From Sva-07 sp963774765 (GTDB lineage: Bacteria > Actinomycetota > Acidimicrobiia > Acidimicrobiales > Ilumatobacteraceae), in assembly GCA_963774765.1 (NCBI GenBank), contig CAVZGP010000009.1, forward strand, positions 434,001 to 498,000: DNA of 64,000 bases, written 5' to 3'. This document shows positions 55,392-64,000 of the stretch, piece after piece; the first letter of the stretch is position 1; the number at the start of each line of letters is the position of its first letter. The notes beneath the pieces were generated by a model, which saw nothing but the letters and a program-made list of their open reading frames with translations, did no database searches and was not told the origin of the DNA. The position numbers and the translations under genes were made by a program.

Positions 55392-56507
55392 TCAGCCCGG
55401 GAATGGTCGCGGCACCGTGTGCGTGAGTGGCTGCGAGCCGGTTTCGGTGACGACGAGGAGGTCCTCGATGCGGAATCCACCGAAGCCGACACGATAGAGC
55501 CCCGGCTCGACCGTCACCACGTTGCCAGCGCCGATCACTTCGTCGGAAGCCTGCGAGTGGAACGGCGACTCGTGGATCTGCAGGCCCACACCATGTCCGG
55601 TTCCGTGAAGATACCAGTCGAGGCGGCCCGCCTGGTCGAAGACGTCTCGACACACCGAGTCGAGTTCGCGAGCGGAGATCCCGGGGCGCAGGGCCGCAAC
55701 GCCGGCCCCGTGGGATGCCTCGACGAGGGCGTAGACCTCGCGTTGCTGGTCGGTCGGCTCGCCGATCACGTACGAGCGGGTCATGTCGGAGTGGTATCCG
55801 TCGACGAGCGCGCCGACATCGACGATCACCGTGTCGCCCTCGACGATCGTGCGCTGCGATGCCTCGTGGTGCGGTCGGGCGGCGTGGTCGGGCCCGCTGG
55901 CGACGATCGTGTCGTAGCTGCGGTCGTCAGCACCGTGGAGGCGCATCCGGTACTCGAGCTCGTTGCGGATGTCGGCCTCGGTCACCGGCTCGTCGACCGT
56001 GGCGAAGATCATCGGTTCGACCTCGCCAAGCGCGCGATCGGCGGCTCGTGCCGCGGCGGTCATCCGTTCGATCTCGGCGTCGTCCTTGATTCGGCGTTGA
56101 AGCCCCACGAGCGAGTCGGTCGGCTCCAACGCGACGTCTGCAGCGAGGCGCTGCCACTCGACGTGGCTGACCGACGCTGGATCGAGGCCGACGGAGGTGG
56201 CTCCGGCGAGCGAATCGGCCAGTCGTTCGTGCAGCTTCACCCTCGATGTCTCCGCGATGACGGTCGCCCCACTCGACGCCGTCTCGGCTCGCGCCCGGTC
56301 GCCGTAGCGGCCGTCGGTGCCGAGGATCAGCTCGCTGGAGGTGAGCACCGCCCAGCCGTTCGAACCGGTGAACCCGGTCAGCCAGCGAACGTCCACCAGA
56401 TCACTGAACAACAACGCATCGCAGCCATTGCCGAGCGGCAGCCGAGGCTGAATCGTCGCAACCCGCCGAGCGTGGTCGATCGGAGCGAAACGTTCGGTGT
56501 CAGACAC
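55392..56507 (-). CDS. pepQ: Xaa-Pro aminopeptidase/dipeptidase, M24 family
   Basis: A 371-residue metallopeptidase. The N-terminal creatinase-like domain has ALLFSDLVDVRWLTGFTGSNGWAVL; the pita-bread domain shows all five metal ligands: VDVGALVDGYHSDMTRSYV (two Asp), HGTGHGVGLQIHE (His), TVEPGLY (Glu) and FRIEDLLVVTETG (Glu). GTG 56507 (VSDTERFAPID) overlaps the aroB end by eight bases. Between aroB and efp, the same order as in mycobacteria (without aroQ). Confidence 0.92.
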   Translation of the reverse strand: MSDTERFAPIDHARRVATIQPRLPLGNGCDALLFSDLVDVRWLTGFTGSNGWAVLTSSELILGTDGRYGDRARAETASSGATVIAETSRVKLHERLADSLAGATSVGLDPASVSHVEWQRLAADVALEPTDSLVGLQRRIKDDAEIERMTAAARAADRALGEVEPMIFATVDEPVTEADIRNELEYRMRLHGADDRSYDTIVASGPDHAARPHHEASQRTIVEGDTVIVDVGALVDGYHSDMTRSYVIGEPTDQQREVYALVEASHGAGVAALRPGISARELDSVCRDVFDQAGRLDWYLHGTGHGVGLQIHESPFHSQASDEVIGAGNVVTVEPGLYRVGFGGFRIEDLLVVTETGSQPLTHTVPRPFPG

Positions 56508-57519
56508 CACGTGTGACGAACCGTTCCAGGGTGGAGCGAACGGCCGTCTCGGGAACCTGTTCGACCACCTCGACACCGTCGGGTCCGTCGAGCACGAACG
56601 TCAGCCCATCGAGCGCCTTCTTGTCGCGCTCCATCAACGCCATCAGTTCGTCGACGTCGAGGCGCTCCGGCGGTGTGATCCGCAGCCCGTACTCCCCTGC
56701 CACGATGCGACGGTGCTCGTCGACCCGATCGTCGCCGATGCGGCCGAGTGCGAGCGCGAGTTGGGCAGCGAACATCAACCCGATGGCGACGGCCTCTCCG
56801 TGAGCGAGGTCGTGATCGGTGGCAGTCTCCAGTGCGTGGGCCAAGGTGTGGCCGTAGTTCAACACTGCCCTTCGACCGCCCTCGCGCTCGTCCGACGCGA
56901 CGACCTCGGCCTTGATCTCGACACACCGCGCGATGCGCTGGTCGAGCGGCAGCGCCAGCAGGTCGTCGCCGGTGAGGAAGTGGTACTTCGACATCTCGCC
57001 GAGCCCACAGCGCGTCTCGCGTTCGGGCAACGTGGCGAGTGCATCGAGATCGCAGATCACGCCCGAAGGCTGCCAGAAGGCGCCGACGAGGTTCTTTCCC
57101 TCGGGCAGATTGACGCCGGTCTTGCCGCCGATGGCGGCGTCGACCATGCCGAGCAGCGTGGTCGAGACGTGCACCACCGGCGTGCCACGGTGCCACGCGG
57201 CTGCCGCGAAGCCGGCGACATCGGTCACCATCCCGCCGCCAACGCCGACGACCACGTCGCGTCGTGTGAGTCCCTGACGGGCGAAACCCCGCATCAACGA
57301 CTCGATCGTCGCCAGCGACTTCGCGGCCTCGCCGCTGCCGATGACGTGGGTCTCGACGTCGTGATCGGGCAATGACACGGCCAGCGGAATCTCGTCCTGG
57401 GTGACCACGGCGACCCGCCGCGCCGACGCAGGCAGCAGACCGGGGAGCTCGACGATGGCCCCCTCACCGATGACCACCTCGTAGGAACGGTCGTCGAGCG
57501 GCACGTTCACGCGCAACAT
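56500..57519 (-). CDS. aroB: 3-dehydroquinate synthase
   Basis: Second step of the shikimate pathway: DAHP to dehydroquinate, NAD- and metal-dependent. 339 residues. VVGVGGGMVTDVAGFAAAAWHRG is the NAD-binding region, STTLLGMVDAAIGGKTGVN the conserved loop, and NYGHTLAHALE with HGEAVAIG the metal ligands. ATG 57519 overlaps the aroK end by 13 bases. Confidence 0.97.
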   Translation of the reverse strand: MLRVNVPLDDRSYEVVIGEGAIVELPGLLPASARRVAVVTQDEIPLAVSLPDHDVETHVIGSGEAAKSLATIESLMRGFARQGLTRRDVVVGVGGGMVTDVAGFAAAAWHRGTPVVHVSTTLLGMVDAAIGGKTGVNLPEGKNLVGAFWQPSGVICDLDALATLPERETRCGLGEMSKYHFLTGDDLLALPLDQRIARCVEIKAEVVASDEREGGRRAVLNYGHTLAHALETATDHDLAHGEAVAIGLMFAAQLALALGRIGDDRVDEHRRIVAGEYGLRITPPERLDVDELMALMERDKKALDGLTFVLDGPDGVEVVEQVPETAVRSTLERFVTRGV

Positions 57520-58013
57520 CGCAGCACCGCCTTGGCGACATCGTTGGGCGAACGGTGATCGACGGACACCACGGCGTCGGCGACCTCCTGGTACAGCGGG
57601 GTCCGCTCGACATACATACGCCGCAGCGTCCCTTCGGGGTCGTCGTCGAGCAGCGGTCGATGCATGCCGTTGCGCACCCGATCGAGCAGGACATCGACGT
57701 CGGCCAGCAGCCACACGACATGGGCATCGGCACCCGACAATGCCGCGCGGTTCCGATCGCTGAGCACCACACCGCCCGCCGCGGCGATGACCGACGGTTC
57801 GTCCTCGGCCAGAGCCTCCACGAGCGTCTCGGTCTCGAGCGCTCGGAAGGCCGCTTCGCCGTCGGTCGACCAGATCTCTCGAACCGTGCGCCCTGTTCGC
57901 CGCTCGATCATCTCGTCGGAGTCGAACAGGGGACGGTCGAGCTCCGCCGAGACCATGCGCCCGACGGTTGACTTTCCGACACCCATCATCCCGACGAGCA
58001 CGAGATGAGTCAC
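57507..58013 (-). CDS. aroK: Shikimate kinase
   Basis: 168 residues. LVLVGMMGVGKSTVGRMVSAELDRPLFDSDEMIERRTGRTVREIW has the P-loop and the shikimate-binding Asp, AAAGGVVLSDRNR the Walker B-like GGG block, and NGMHRPLLDDDP the lid region with the catalytic Arg. GTG 58013 overlaps the aroC stop (GTGA). Confidence 0.96.
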   Translation of the reverse strand: MTHLVLVGMMGVGKSTVGRMVSAELDRPLFDSDEMIERRTGRTVREIWSTDGEAAFRALETETLVEALAEDEPSVIAAAGGVVLSDRNRAALSGADAHVVWLLADVDVLLDRVRNGMHRPLLDDDPEGTLRRMYVERTPLYQEVADAVVSVDHRSPNDVAKAVLRCCA

Positions 58014-59176
58014 GGCAACGTCGCCGCGAACGCCTCGGCGTTGCGGACGAACTCGTCGAGCGAATCGCCACCGAACTTGCGCTGGGCTTCGGCGGCCAGC
58101 ACGAGTGCCACCATCGTCTCGGCCACGACGCCCATCGCGGGCACGGCCGTGACATCGGTGCGTTCCTTGAACGACACCGTGGACTCTTTCGTGACCGTGT
58201 CGACCGTCTCGAGGGTCGGCACGTTGAGCGTCGCCAGTGGCTTCATTGCAGCGCGCACCACCAGAAGTTCTCCGTTGGAGATGCCACCCTCGGTGCCACC
58301 AGCGAGCGTACTGCCGCGACGGTAGGCGCCGGCATCGGCATCCCACGAGATCGGGTCGTGGGCGATGCTGCCGCGGCGTCCGGCCACTTCGAAGCCATCG
58401 CCGATCTCGACGCCCTTGACGGCCTGGATGCTCATGACCGCCTGGGCGAGCAACGCATCGAGTTTGCGATCCCAGTGGACGTGACTGCCCAGCCCGACGG
58501 GTACACCGAACGCGAGCACTTCGACGACGCCGCCCAGCGAATCGCCGTCCTTGGCGGCCGCCTTGATCTCGCCGATCATCGCCTCGCTGGCATCGAGGTC
58601 GAAACATCGCACCTGGCTCTCGTCGACGCGATCGAGCTGATCAGGTGTCGGACGAACCGCTCCGGAGGGGACGCATGCGGCGCCCATCTGGATGACGTGG
58701 GAGATGATCTCGACGCCGATGTACGACAGCAGCGCCTTGGCCACCGCACCAGCGGCGACGCGAGCGGCCGTCTCGCGGGCGCTCGCCCGTTCGAGGACGT
58801 CGCGGGCGTCGGTGAACCCGTACTTCTGCATGCCGGCGAGGTCGGCGTGACCGGGACGCACCTGCGTGAGCGGTGTCTTGGTCGCCCCCGGAGCGGGGCT
58901 CATCTCTTCGTGCCACTTGTCGCTACGGAACCACTCGCTGTTCTTGATCTCGATCGCGATCGGCGACCCGAGCGTACGGCCGTGGCGAACGCCGCCGATC
59001 AGCGTGAGTTCGTCAGCCTCGAATCGTTGCCGAGGACCGCGTCCGTAGCCGAGCCGACGACGCCCCATCTCGACTTGGATCTGCTCGACGGTGATCGGCA
59101 GACCCGCCGGGAGCCCTTCCATCACGACGACGAGTGCCTGCCCGTGAGATTCGCCCGCCGTGAGATACCGCAACAT
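58010..59176 (-). CDS. aroC: Chorismate synthase
   Basis: Makes chorismate from EPSP, needing reduced FMN. 388 residues. Signature 1 GESHGQALVVVMEGLPAGLP, signature 2 GGVRHGRTLGSPIA region and RPGHADLAGMQKYGFTDARDVLERASARETAARVAAGA with the catalytic His and Arg residues, signature 3 RRGSIAHDPISWD. ATG 59176 is 10 bases after aroE. Confidence 0.97.
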   Translation of the reverse strand: MLRYLTAGESHGQALVVVMEGLPAGLPITVEQIQVEMGRRRLGYGRGPRQRFEADELTLIGGVRHGRTLGSPIAIEIKNSEWFRSDKWHEEMSPAPGATKTPLTQVRPGHADLAGMQKYGFTDARDVLERASARETAARVAAGAVAKALLSYIGVEIISHVIQMGAACVPSGAVRPTPDQLDRVDESQVRCFDLDASEAMIGEIKAAAKDGDSLGGVVEVLAFGVPVGLGSHVHWDRKLDALLAQAVMSIQAVKGVEIGDGFEVAGRRGSIAHDPISWDADAGAYRRGSTLAGGTEGGISNGELLVVRAAMKPLATLNVPTLETVDTVTKESTVSFKERTDVTAVPAMGVVAETMVALVLAAEAQRKFGGDSLDEFVRNAEAFAATLP

Positions 59177-59186
59177 CGAGACGAGG

Positions 59187-60047
59187 CTACCGTCCGGCGT
59201 CGTCCGCTCGCCGGGAACGATTCGCCAGCGCGGCCTCGGCGGCGTGGCGCATCACGCCGAGGTCTGGAAGGTCACCGAGCCAGGCGACCTGCTGCAGCGC
59301 CGCCTGATGGATCAACATGCCGAGACCGTCGATCGTGCGAGCGCCGACCTGCTCCGCGGCAGCCAACCACGGCGTTCGGAGAGGGTGGTAGACGAGATCG
59401 ACCACGATCTGTGACGGATGCAGCCGTTGTGCAGCACACGGCAGGTCGTCCACGGTCGCCTCGTTCGGGGCGATCCCCATGCCGATGCTGGTGGCGTTGA
59501 CGACCAGGTCGGCCCGATCGATGTCGTCGCCCGAGCCGATCTCGGCCACCGCGGAGAGCGCACACGCGGACGCCGCCCGGTCGGCGCTCCGATTGATCAC
59601 CCGAATGGATGCTGCGCCGGAACGACCCAGCGCGTCGATCACCGAGCGAGCCGCACCACCCGCGCCGATGACCGCGATCTGGGCGTCGGCGACGTCGATG
59701 CCCTCCTCGGCGAGCGACTCGACGAAACCTGCTCCGTCGGTGCTCGATCCGACGAGATCGTCGCCGTCCCAGCTGACGGTGTTGACCGACCGGAGCGCCG
59801 CGGCGGCAGGATCGAGCCGATCGACCGATGCGGCCGCGTCGTGCTTGTGTGGCATGGTCACCGACATTCCAGCGATGCTGAGCACGCGCATTGCGGCAAT
59901 GGCATCAGCGCCGTGCCCGGCCGCGACGTCGAATGCGACGTAGGACCACTCGACCCCGGCGGCGTCGAACGCCGCTTGATGGATCGCTGGCGACAGGCTG
60001 TGCGCGATCGGCGATCCGATCAGCGCCACGAGCCGGCGCTGGGTCAC
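59187..60047 (-). CDS. aroE: Shikimate dehydrogenase
   Basis: Reduces 3-dehydroshikimate with NADPH. 286 residues. LIGSPIAHSLSPAIHQAAF is the substrate-binding start, VTMPHKHDA the catalytic lysine block, IGAGGAARSVIDALGRSGAASIRVINRS the NADP Rossmann loop with the NRS selector, and NATSIGM the closing motif. GTG 60047 overlaps the mltG stop (GTGA). Confidence 0.95.
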   Translation of the reverse strand: MTQRRLVALIGSPIAHSLSPAIHQAAFDAAGVEWSYVAFDVAAGHGADAIAAMRVLSIAGMSVTMPHKHDAAASVDRLDPAAAALRSVNTVSWDGDDLVGSSTDGAGFVESLAEEGIDVADAQIAVIGAGGAARSVIDALGRSGAASIRVINRSADRAASACALSAVAEIGSGDDIDRADLVVNATSIGMGIAPNEATVDDLPCAAQRLHPSQIVVDLVYHPLRTPWLAAAEQVGARTIDGLGMLIHQAALQQVAWLGDLPDLGVMRHAAEAALANRSRRADDAGR

Positions 60048-61282
60048 AGCAGCCCGGCCTGGCGAGCCAGTTCGACGTTCCGATCGTGCTGCCAGCCTTC
60101 GGACGCGAAGACGTGGCCGCCGTTCTCGTCGGCCAGCACGTAGTACAGGTAGTAGCACTGCGTCGGATTCGCCAGTTCGGCGCAGATCGGATCACCCGCC
60201 GGGGGGTTCGGGGCCGGGTTCAGGGCTGCTTGGATCGATGCCCGACCGGGCGCGGCGATCGGTGTCGGCGGCAACCCTGTGTGCATGTAGGTGTTGTACG
60301 GCGTGTCGATGGTGCGCAACTGGGAGAACGCCATCTCCGGGTCGAGCCCGGCCTGATCGCGCCCGTACAGCACCGTGGCGTCGATCTGCAGTGGAAGTGG
60401 CTCGTCCGGGTTCACCGCAGAGATGTACAGCCGGTTGTGGATCACCCGCGAGATCTTCGCCCGGTCCTCGGGAACGCGGGCCTCGCGCTCGATCATCGAC
60501 GCGATGATCAACGTCTCGTACTCCGTTCGGCCGAGCGCGGCGGACTTGTTGACGATGTCCTCCTGGTCTCCGACCCGTTCCATCAGTGCGATCATGCGCT
60601 CGATGACCTGGCCCTCGCTCTCGGCGTTGGAGACGTAGTAGGTGTCCGGGAACAACAGTCCCTCGAGCGATGTGACGTTCGACGGTTGCCAGGTTGCGCG
60701 GATGGTCCCGTCGGTCGCGGCTGCGAGGAACTCGTCCGCGCCGAGACGGTCGACGGAGGTGTCGAGCCGGTTCGCCATCTTGCTCAGTGTGAAGCCCTCG
60801 GGGAACGTCACCTTGGTGTAGGTCTGCCCCGGTGGCGTGCGCAGGCGCCCGAGCACGTTGCCCATGTGGTCGTTGGGGCGGATCTCGTAGTAGCCGGGGG
60901 TCAGCTCCAAGCCACCTTCGCGTTCGACATACCACTCGAAGATGTCGGGATCGGTGATCAGGCCGGCGTCAGCCAGGCGTAGCGACACCGATTCGAGATC
61001 GTCCTGTTCGTTGACCGTGAAGCTCTGAATGTCACCCGGCGCACCTTCGGGGTTGATCTTGCCGAGGTACCACCAGCCGACGAAACCCGCGATCAGGATC
61101 GCGACGACGGCAACGGCCATCGACGCCCACACGACCCATTTGACGATGCGACGGTCGCCGCGGAGGCGCTCGACCGAGCCGGTCTGATCGGTGGCGTCCC
61201 ACGGGTCGGTCGACCAGTCGACGGCCGGGCGTGAGTCGGGATCGACCTGGGCCTCGGGGAGCAACGGGTCGAGCTGCGTCAC
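60044..61282 (-). CDS. mltG: Endolytic murein transglycosylase MltG (YceG-like)
   Basis: A 412-residue membrane-anchored enzyme that cleaves nascent peptidoglycan strands. After a cytoplasmic N-terminus of about 65 residues comes the membrane segment WVVWASMAVAVVAILIAGFVG, then the LysM-like domain (SFTVNEQDDLESVSLRLADAGLI) and the catalytic part LIIASMIEREARVPEDRAKISRVIHNRL with the catalytic Glu, and TPYNTYMHTGLPPTPIAAPG. GTG 61282 overlaps the ruvX stop (GTGA). Confidence 0.94.
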   Translation of the reverse strand: MTQLDPLLPEAQVDPDSRPAVDWSTDPWDATDQTGSVERLRGDRRIVKWVVWASMAVAVVAILIAGFVGWWYLGKINPEGAPGDIQSFTVNEQDDLESVSLRLADAGLITDPDIFEWYVEREGGLELTPGYYEIRPNDHMGNVLGRLRTPPGQTYTKVTFPEGFTLSKMANRLDTSVDRLGADEFLAAATDGTIRATWQPSNVTSLEGLLFPDTYYVSNAESEGQVIERMIALMERVGDQEDIVNKSAALGRTEYETLIIASMIEREARVPEDRAKISRVIHNRLYISAVNPDEPLPLQIDATVLYGRDQAGLDPEMAFSQLRTIDTPYNTYMHTGLPPTPIAAPGRASIQAALNPAPNPPAGDPICAELANPTQCYYLYYVLADENGGHVFASEGWQHDRNVELARQAGLL

Positions 61283-61764
61283 TGCTTCTCCTCGGGCTTC
61301 GCGTTGCGCTCCCACTCGCCGGCACGGTGATCGAGCCACGCCTGCAGCATCACGGCGGCAGCGACCTTGTCGACGACCTTGCGGCGTTGTCGGGCGTCGA
61401 GGCCGGCTTCGAGCATGCCGCGTTCGGCGGTCACCGTGGTGAAACGCTCGTCATACATCGTGACCGGCACCCCGACAACGCTAGCCAGCTGCTTGGCCTC
61501 CGTCTCGGCAGACCGCGCGGCGGGGCCTTTGGTGCCATCGAGCGACAGCGGCAGGCCGACCACCACGAGTTCAGCCTCCTCGTCACGCACGAGTTTGGCG
61601 ATCGCGGCGTGATCGTGGCGGCGCGACGACGACCGGTGCACGGTGGTCAGAGCGGAGGCGACGGAACCGGAGATGTCGCTGACGGCGATGCCGATGCGTT
61701 TCGAGCCGAGATCGATCCCCAACGCTCGGATACCCGGCGCCCGGACGCCCGGTGGACGGCTCAC
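61279..61764 (-). CDS. ruvX: Holliday junction resolvase-like protein RuvX/YqgF
   Basis: 161 residues, RNase H-like fold. IRALGIDLGSKRIGIAVSDISG has the first catalytic Asp, ELVVVGLPLSLDGTKGPAA the second strand, and YDERFTTVTAERGM the conserved DERxTT motif. In bacteria it takes part in pre-16S rRNA 5' processing rather than recombination. GTG 61764 overlaps the alaS stop (GTGA); the order alaS-ruvX-mltG is conserved in actinobacteria. Confidence 0.93.
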   Translation of the reverse strand: MSRPPGVRAPGIRALGIDLGSKRIGIAVSDISGSVASALTTVHRSSSRRHDHAAIAKLVRDEEAELVVVGLPLSLDGTKGPAARSAETEAKQLASVVGVPVTMYDERFTTVTAERGMLEAGLDARQRRKVVDKVAAAVMLQAWLDHRAGEWERNAKPEEKQ

Positions 61765-64000
61765 GGCGCAGCGGCGAGAAGTCCGGCAGCTGCCTTCGCG
61801 GCGAGTTCGAGCGCTGCGGGAATCCCCGTGACGTCCTTGCCGCCAGCGGTCGCGATGTCGCCCTTGCCGCCTCCCCCGCCGCCGACCGCCTTCGCGGCGT
61901 CCTTCAACAAGTCGGACGCGGTCCACCCACTGCCTGTTTCGACGGCGGCCACCAGGCCGACGCCGCCGCTCGTCGTCTCGCCGATCAGCACCACCAGTCG
62001 GATTCCCGGATGCTGGCGCACGGCCACGGCGAGTTCGCGGAGGTCACCGGGGTTGAGACCGTCGACCTGGGTGACCAAGACCCCCTCGTGTGCGATCGCC
62101 GCCAATTCGCCGGCGCGCCCCATCGCCAGTTGGGCTCGCAACGCCTTGATCTCGTCGTGTAGTGCCTTGGTCTCGTCGAGCTTGCGCTGCATGCCGACCA
62201 GCAGATCGTCGGCCGACGACCCGACAAGGCGAGCGGCGTCGGCGATGAGTTGTTCGTCGCGTTGCAGCAGCGCAACGCTGGCGTCGCCGGTGACGGCCTC
62301 GATGCGGCGAAGGTTCGAGCCGATCGACGATTCGCTCACCACCTTGATCGTGCCGATGTCGCCGGTGGCACGCACGTGGGTGCCGCCGCACAGCTCGATC
62401 GACGACCCTGCTTCGAGGACCCGCACGATGTCGCCGTACTTGTCGCCGAAGAACGCGATCGCTCCGAGCGCCTCGGCTTCGTCCTTGGTGGTCTCGAAGA
62501 TCCGAGTCGGCGTGTTGCGCAGCGTCTCGGTGTTGGCCAGGCGCTCGATCTCGAGGATCTGGTCGCCGGTGACCGCCTCGTAGTGGCTGAAGTCGAAGCG
62601 GAGACGGTCGGGTCCGACCATGGATCCGGCCTGCTTGACATGATCGCCCAGCACCTGGCGCAAAGCATGGTGCAGCAGGTGCGTCGCGGTGTGGTTGCGC
62701 CGGATGGCGGCTCGGCGATCGGAATCGATGGTCACCGTGGCTCGCTGGCCAGTGGTGATCGTGCCGTCGACGATGCGGGCGCGGTGGCGACGAAGATTGG
62801 GCAGCGCGAACGTGGTGTCGAGCACTTCGGCGGTGCCGGTGTCGGTGACGATGATGCCGGTGTCGCCGATCTGGCCGCCGGACTCGGCATAGAACGGGGT
62901 GCGGTCGACGAACACGTCGACCAAACCGTCGTCGGACTGCTCGGTCGCGACCGGAACCACGGCGAGCACGCGGCTCTCGGCGCTGTCGTCGACGTAGCCG
63001 ACGAACTCGGTGACGCCGAATTGTTCGGCGACGTCTCGGTAGGCGTCGAGGTCGACGCCGTCGTCGGCACCCTTCTGGGCGGCCTTGGCCCGCTCGCGCT
63101 GGGCTGACATCTCGGTGGTGAACCCGGCGAGGTCGACGGCCACATTGCGTTCGGCGGCGATCTCCTGCGTCAACTCCAGCGGGAAGCCGTACGTGTCGTG
63201 CAACAGGAAGGCAGTCGAACCGGACAGTTCGGTCGTGTCGTCGTCGAACTCACCGTCGAGGATGCCCAGGCCGTGCTTGAGCGTCTGGCGGAAGCGCTCC
63301 TCCTCCTTGGTCATCACGCTGACCACGAAGTCGCGATTCTTCACGATGTCGGGGTAGGCGTTGCCCATCACATCGATGGCGACCTCGGTGAGGCGCGGCA
63401 TCACGAGTGACTCGGTGCCGAGCAGGTAGGCGTAGCGAACCGCACGACGGATGATGCGACGCAGCACGTACCCGCGCGCTTCGTTCGAGGGGAAGACGCC
63501 GTCGTTGACGAGCATCGCGCCGGAGCGGGCGTGTTCGGCCAGCACCCGCATCGCGAAGCTCTCGCGGTCGTCGTAGTCGCCGACGCGGTACGACTTTCCG
63601 GTGATCGAACAGGCTTCGTCGATCATCGGCTGCATCAGATCGGTTTCCCAGACCGAATCGACGCCCTGCACGAGCGCGAGGATTCGTTCGAGACCGGCAC
63701 CGGTGTCGATCGACGGCTTCGGCAGCGGCGTCCGGCTGCCGTCAGGTGCCTGATCGAACTGCATGAACACGAGGTTCCAGAACTCCATGAACCGGTCGCC
63801 CGCCGGGTCGCCGAGCGGGCCACCGTCGGGCCCGAACGCGGGGCCGCGGTCGATGTGGATCTCGCTACACGGGCCACAGGGCCCGGTGTCGCCTGCCTGC
63901 CAGAAGTTGTCCTTGTCGCCGAGGCGCTGGATGCGATCCATCGGCACGCCGACCATCTCGTGCCAGATGGCTTCGGCCTCGTCGTCGGACTCGTGCACGG
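61761..64000 (-). CDS. alaS: Alanyl-tRNA synthetase, C-terminal 746 residues (start outside window)
   Basis: The gene runs off the right edge; about 130 N-terminal residues including motif 1 are missing. What remains: NFWQAGDTGPCGPCSEIHID and FMEFWNLVFMQF of the catalytic core, GAGLERILALVQGVDSVWETDL (motif 3), the editing domain with NHTATHLLHHALRQVLG and ELCGGTHVRATGDIG (four zinc/editing ligands), and the glycine-rich C-Ala domain (VGGGGGGKGDIATAGG). First visible gene of the alaS-to-nusB block. Confidence 0.97.
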   Translation of the reverse strand, partial: VHESDDEAEAIWHEMVGVPMDRIQRLGDKDNFWQAGDTGPCGPCSEIHIDRGPAFGPDGGPLGDPAGDRFMEFWNLVFMQFDQAPDGSRTPLPKPSIDTGAGLERILALVQGVDSVWETDLMQPMIDEACSITGKSYRVGDYDDRESFAMRVLAEHARSGAMLVNDGVFPSNEARGYVLRRIIRRAVRYAYLLGTESLVMPRLTEVAIDVMGNAYPDIVKNRDFVVSVMTKEEERFRQTLKHGLGILDGEFDDDTTELSGSTAFLLHDTYGFPLELTQEIAAERNVAVDLAGFTTEMSAQRERAKAAQKGADDGVDLDAYRDVAEQFGVTEFVGYVDDSAESRVLAVVPVATEQSDDGLVDVFVDRTPFYAESGGQIGDTGIIVTDTGTAEVLDTTFALPNLRRHRARIVDGTITTGQRATVTIDSDRRAAIRRNHTATHLLHHALRQVLGDHVKQAGSMVGPDRLRFDFSHYEAVTGDQILEIERLANTETLRNTPTRIFETTKDEAEALGAIAFFGDKYGDIVRVLEAGSSIELCGGTHVRATGDIGTIKVVSESSIGSNLRRIEAVTGDASVALLQRDEQLIADAARLVGSSADDLLVGMQRKLDETKALHDEIKALRAQLAMGRAGELAAIAHEGVLVTQVDGLNPGDLRELAVAVRQHPGIRLVVLIGETTSGGVGLVAAVETGSGWTASDLLKDAAKAVGGGGGGKGDIATAGGKDVTGIPAALELAAKAAAGLLAAAP

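Overview
The window is a high-GC, gene-dense chromosomal segment of an actinobacterium. Several observations point to Actinomycetota, probably class Acidimicrobiia close to Ilumatobacter: an actinobacterial-type integration host factor (mihF), a PriA without a Walker A motif, very frequent GTG starts, promoters with only a TANNNT -10 box next to the start codon, and gene order (infC-rpmI-rplT-tsnR, pheST, arg cluster, mpg, tyrS; pyr-car-mihF-gmk-rpoZ-coaBC-metK-priA; alaS-ruvX-mltG-aro-pepQ-efp-nusB) resembling the core chromosome of mycobacteria and relatives. The class-level placement is inference; the 16S rRNA at 2361-3880 would settle it. No prophage, insertion sequence, CRISPR array, defence island or biosynthetic gene cluster was seen.

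Layout. 1-4304: an rRNA operon on the minus strand (23S truncated by the window edge, spacer without tRNA, 16S, leader, promoter). 4305-13310: tyrS, then the arginine operon argC-argB-argD-argF-argR-argH followed by mpg (minus), with a DUF2332 gene on plus. 13.4-20 kb: mixed accessory genes (YqgE, a zinc-less DksA-like protein, VOC and ABM proteins, an ATP-grasp-like protein, an ACT protein, an alpha/beta hydrolase, a large lipoprotein). 20-23.5 kb: pheS-pheT. 23.7-27.3 kb: small stand-alone genes. 27.3-29.6 kb: infC-rpmI-rplT-tsnR. 30-36 kb: hisG-csd-atl and def-fmt-rsmB-moaB units, an RsmC-like methyltransferase and a PLP dehydratase. 36-50.8 kb: a lipoprotein gene, then the long pyrR-pyrB-pyrC-carA-carB-pyrD and mihF-gmk-rpoZ-coaBC-metK-priA blocks. 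50.8-54.4 kb: a D-aminoacylase-family amidohydrolase and a DUF2079 membrane protein. 54.4-64 kb: alaS-ruvX-mltG-aroE-aroC-aroK-aroB-pepQ-efp-nusB.

How the genes work together. Most of the window is anabolism and the translation machinery, packed in operons where the start codon of one gene overlaps the stop of the previous (ATGA, GTGA). Regulation can be read in places: a conserved bipartite palindrome lies on the argC promoter and again upstream of carA, which would let ArgR control carbamoyl phosphate supply inside the pyrimidine operon; a near-consensus PyrR binding loop lies just before the pyrR ribosome-binding site; infC has a structured leader and apparently an ATA start codon.

A quality warning: eight single-base frameshifts interrupt seven otherwise well conserved genes (two small genes at 24.6 and 25.7 kb, plus moaB, rsmB, coaBC, pyrB, and carB twice). 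Because several are core genes and the shifts lie mostly in short homopolymers, they look like consensus errors rather than real pseudogenes; I annotate each as one gene and give the break.
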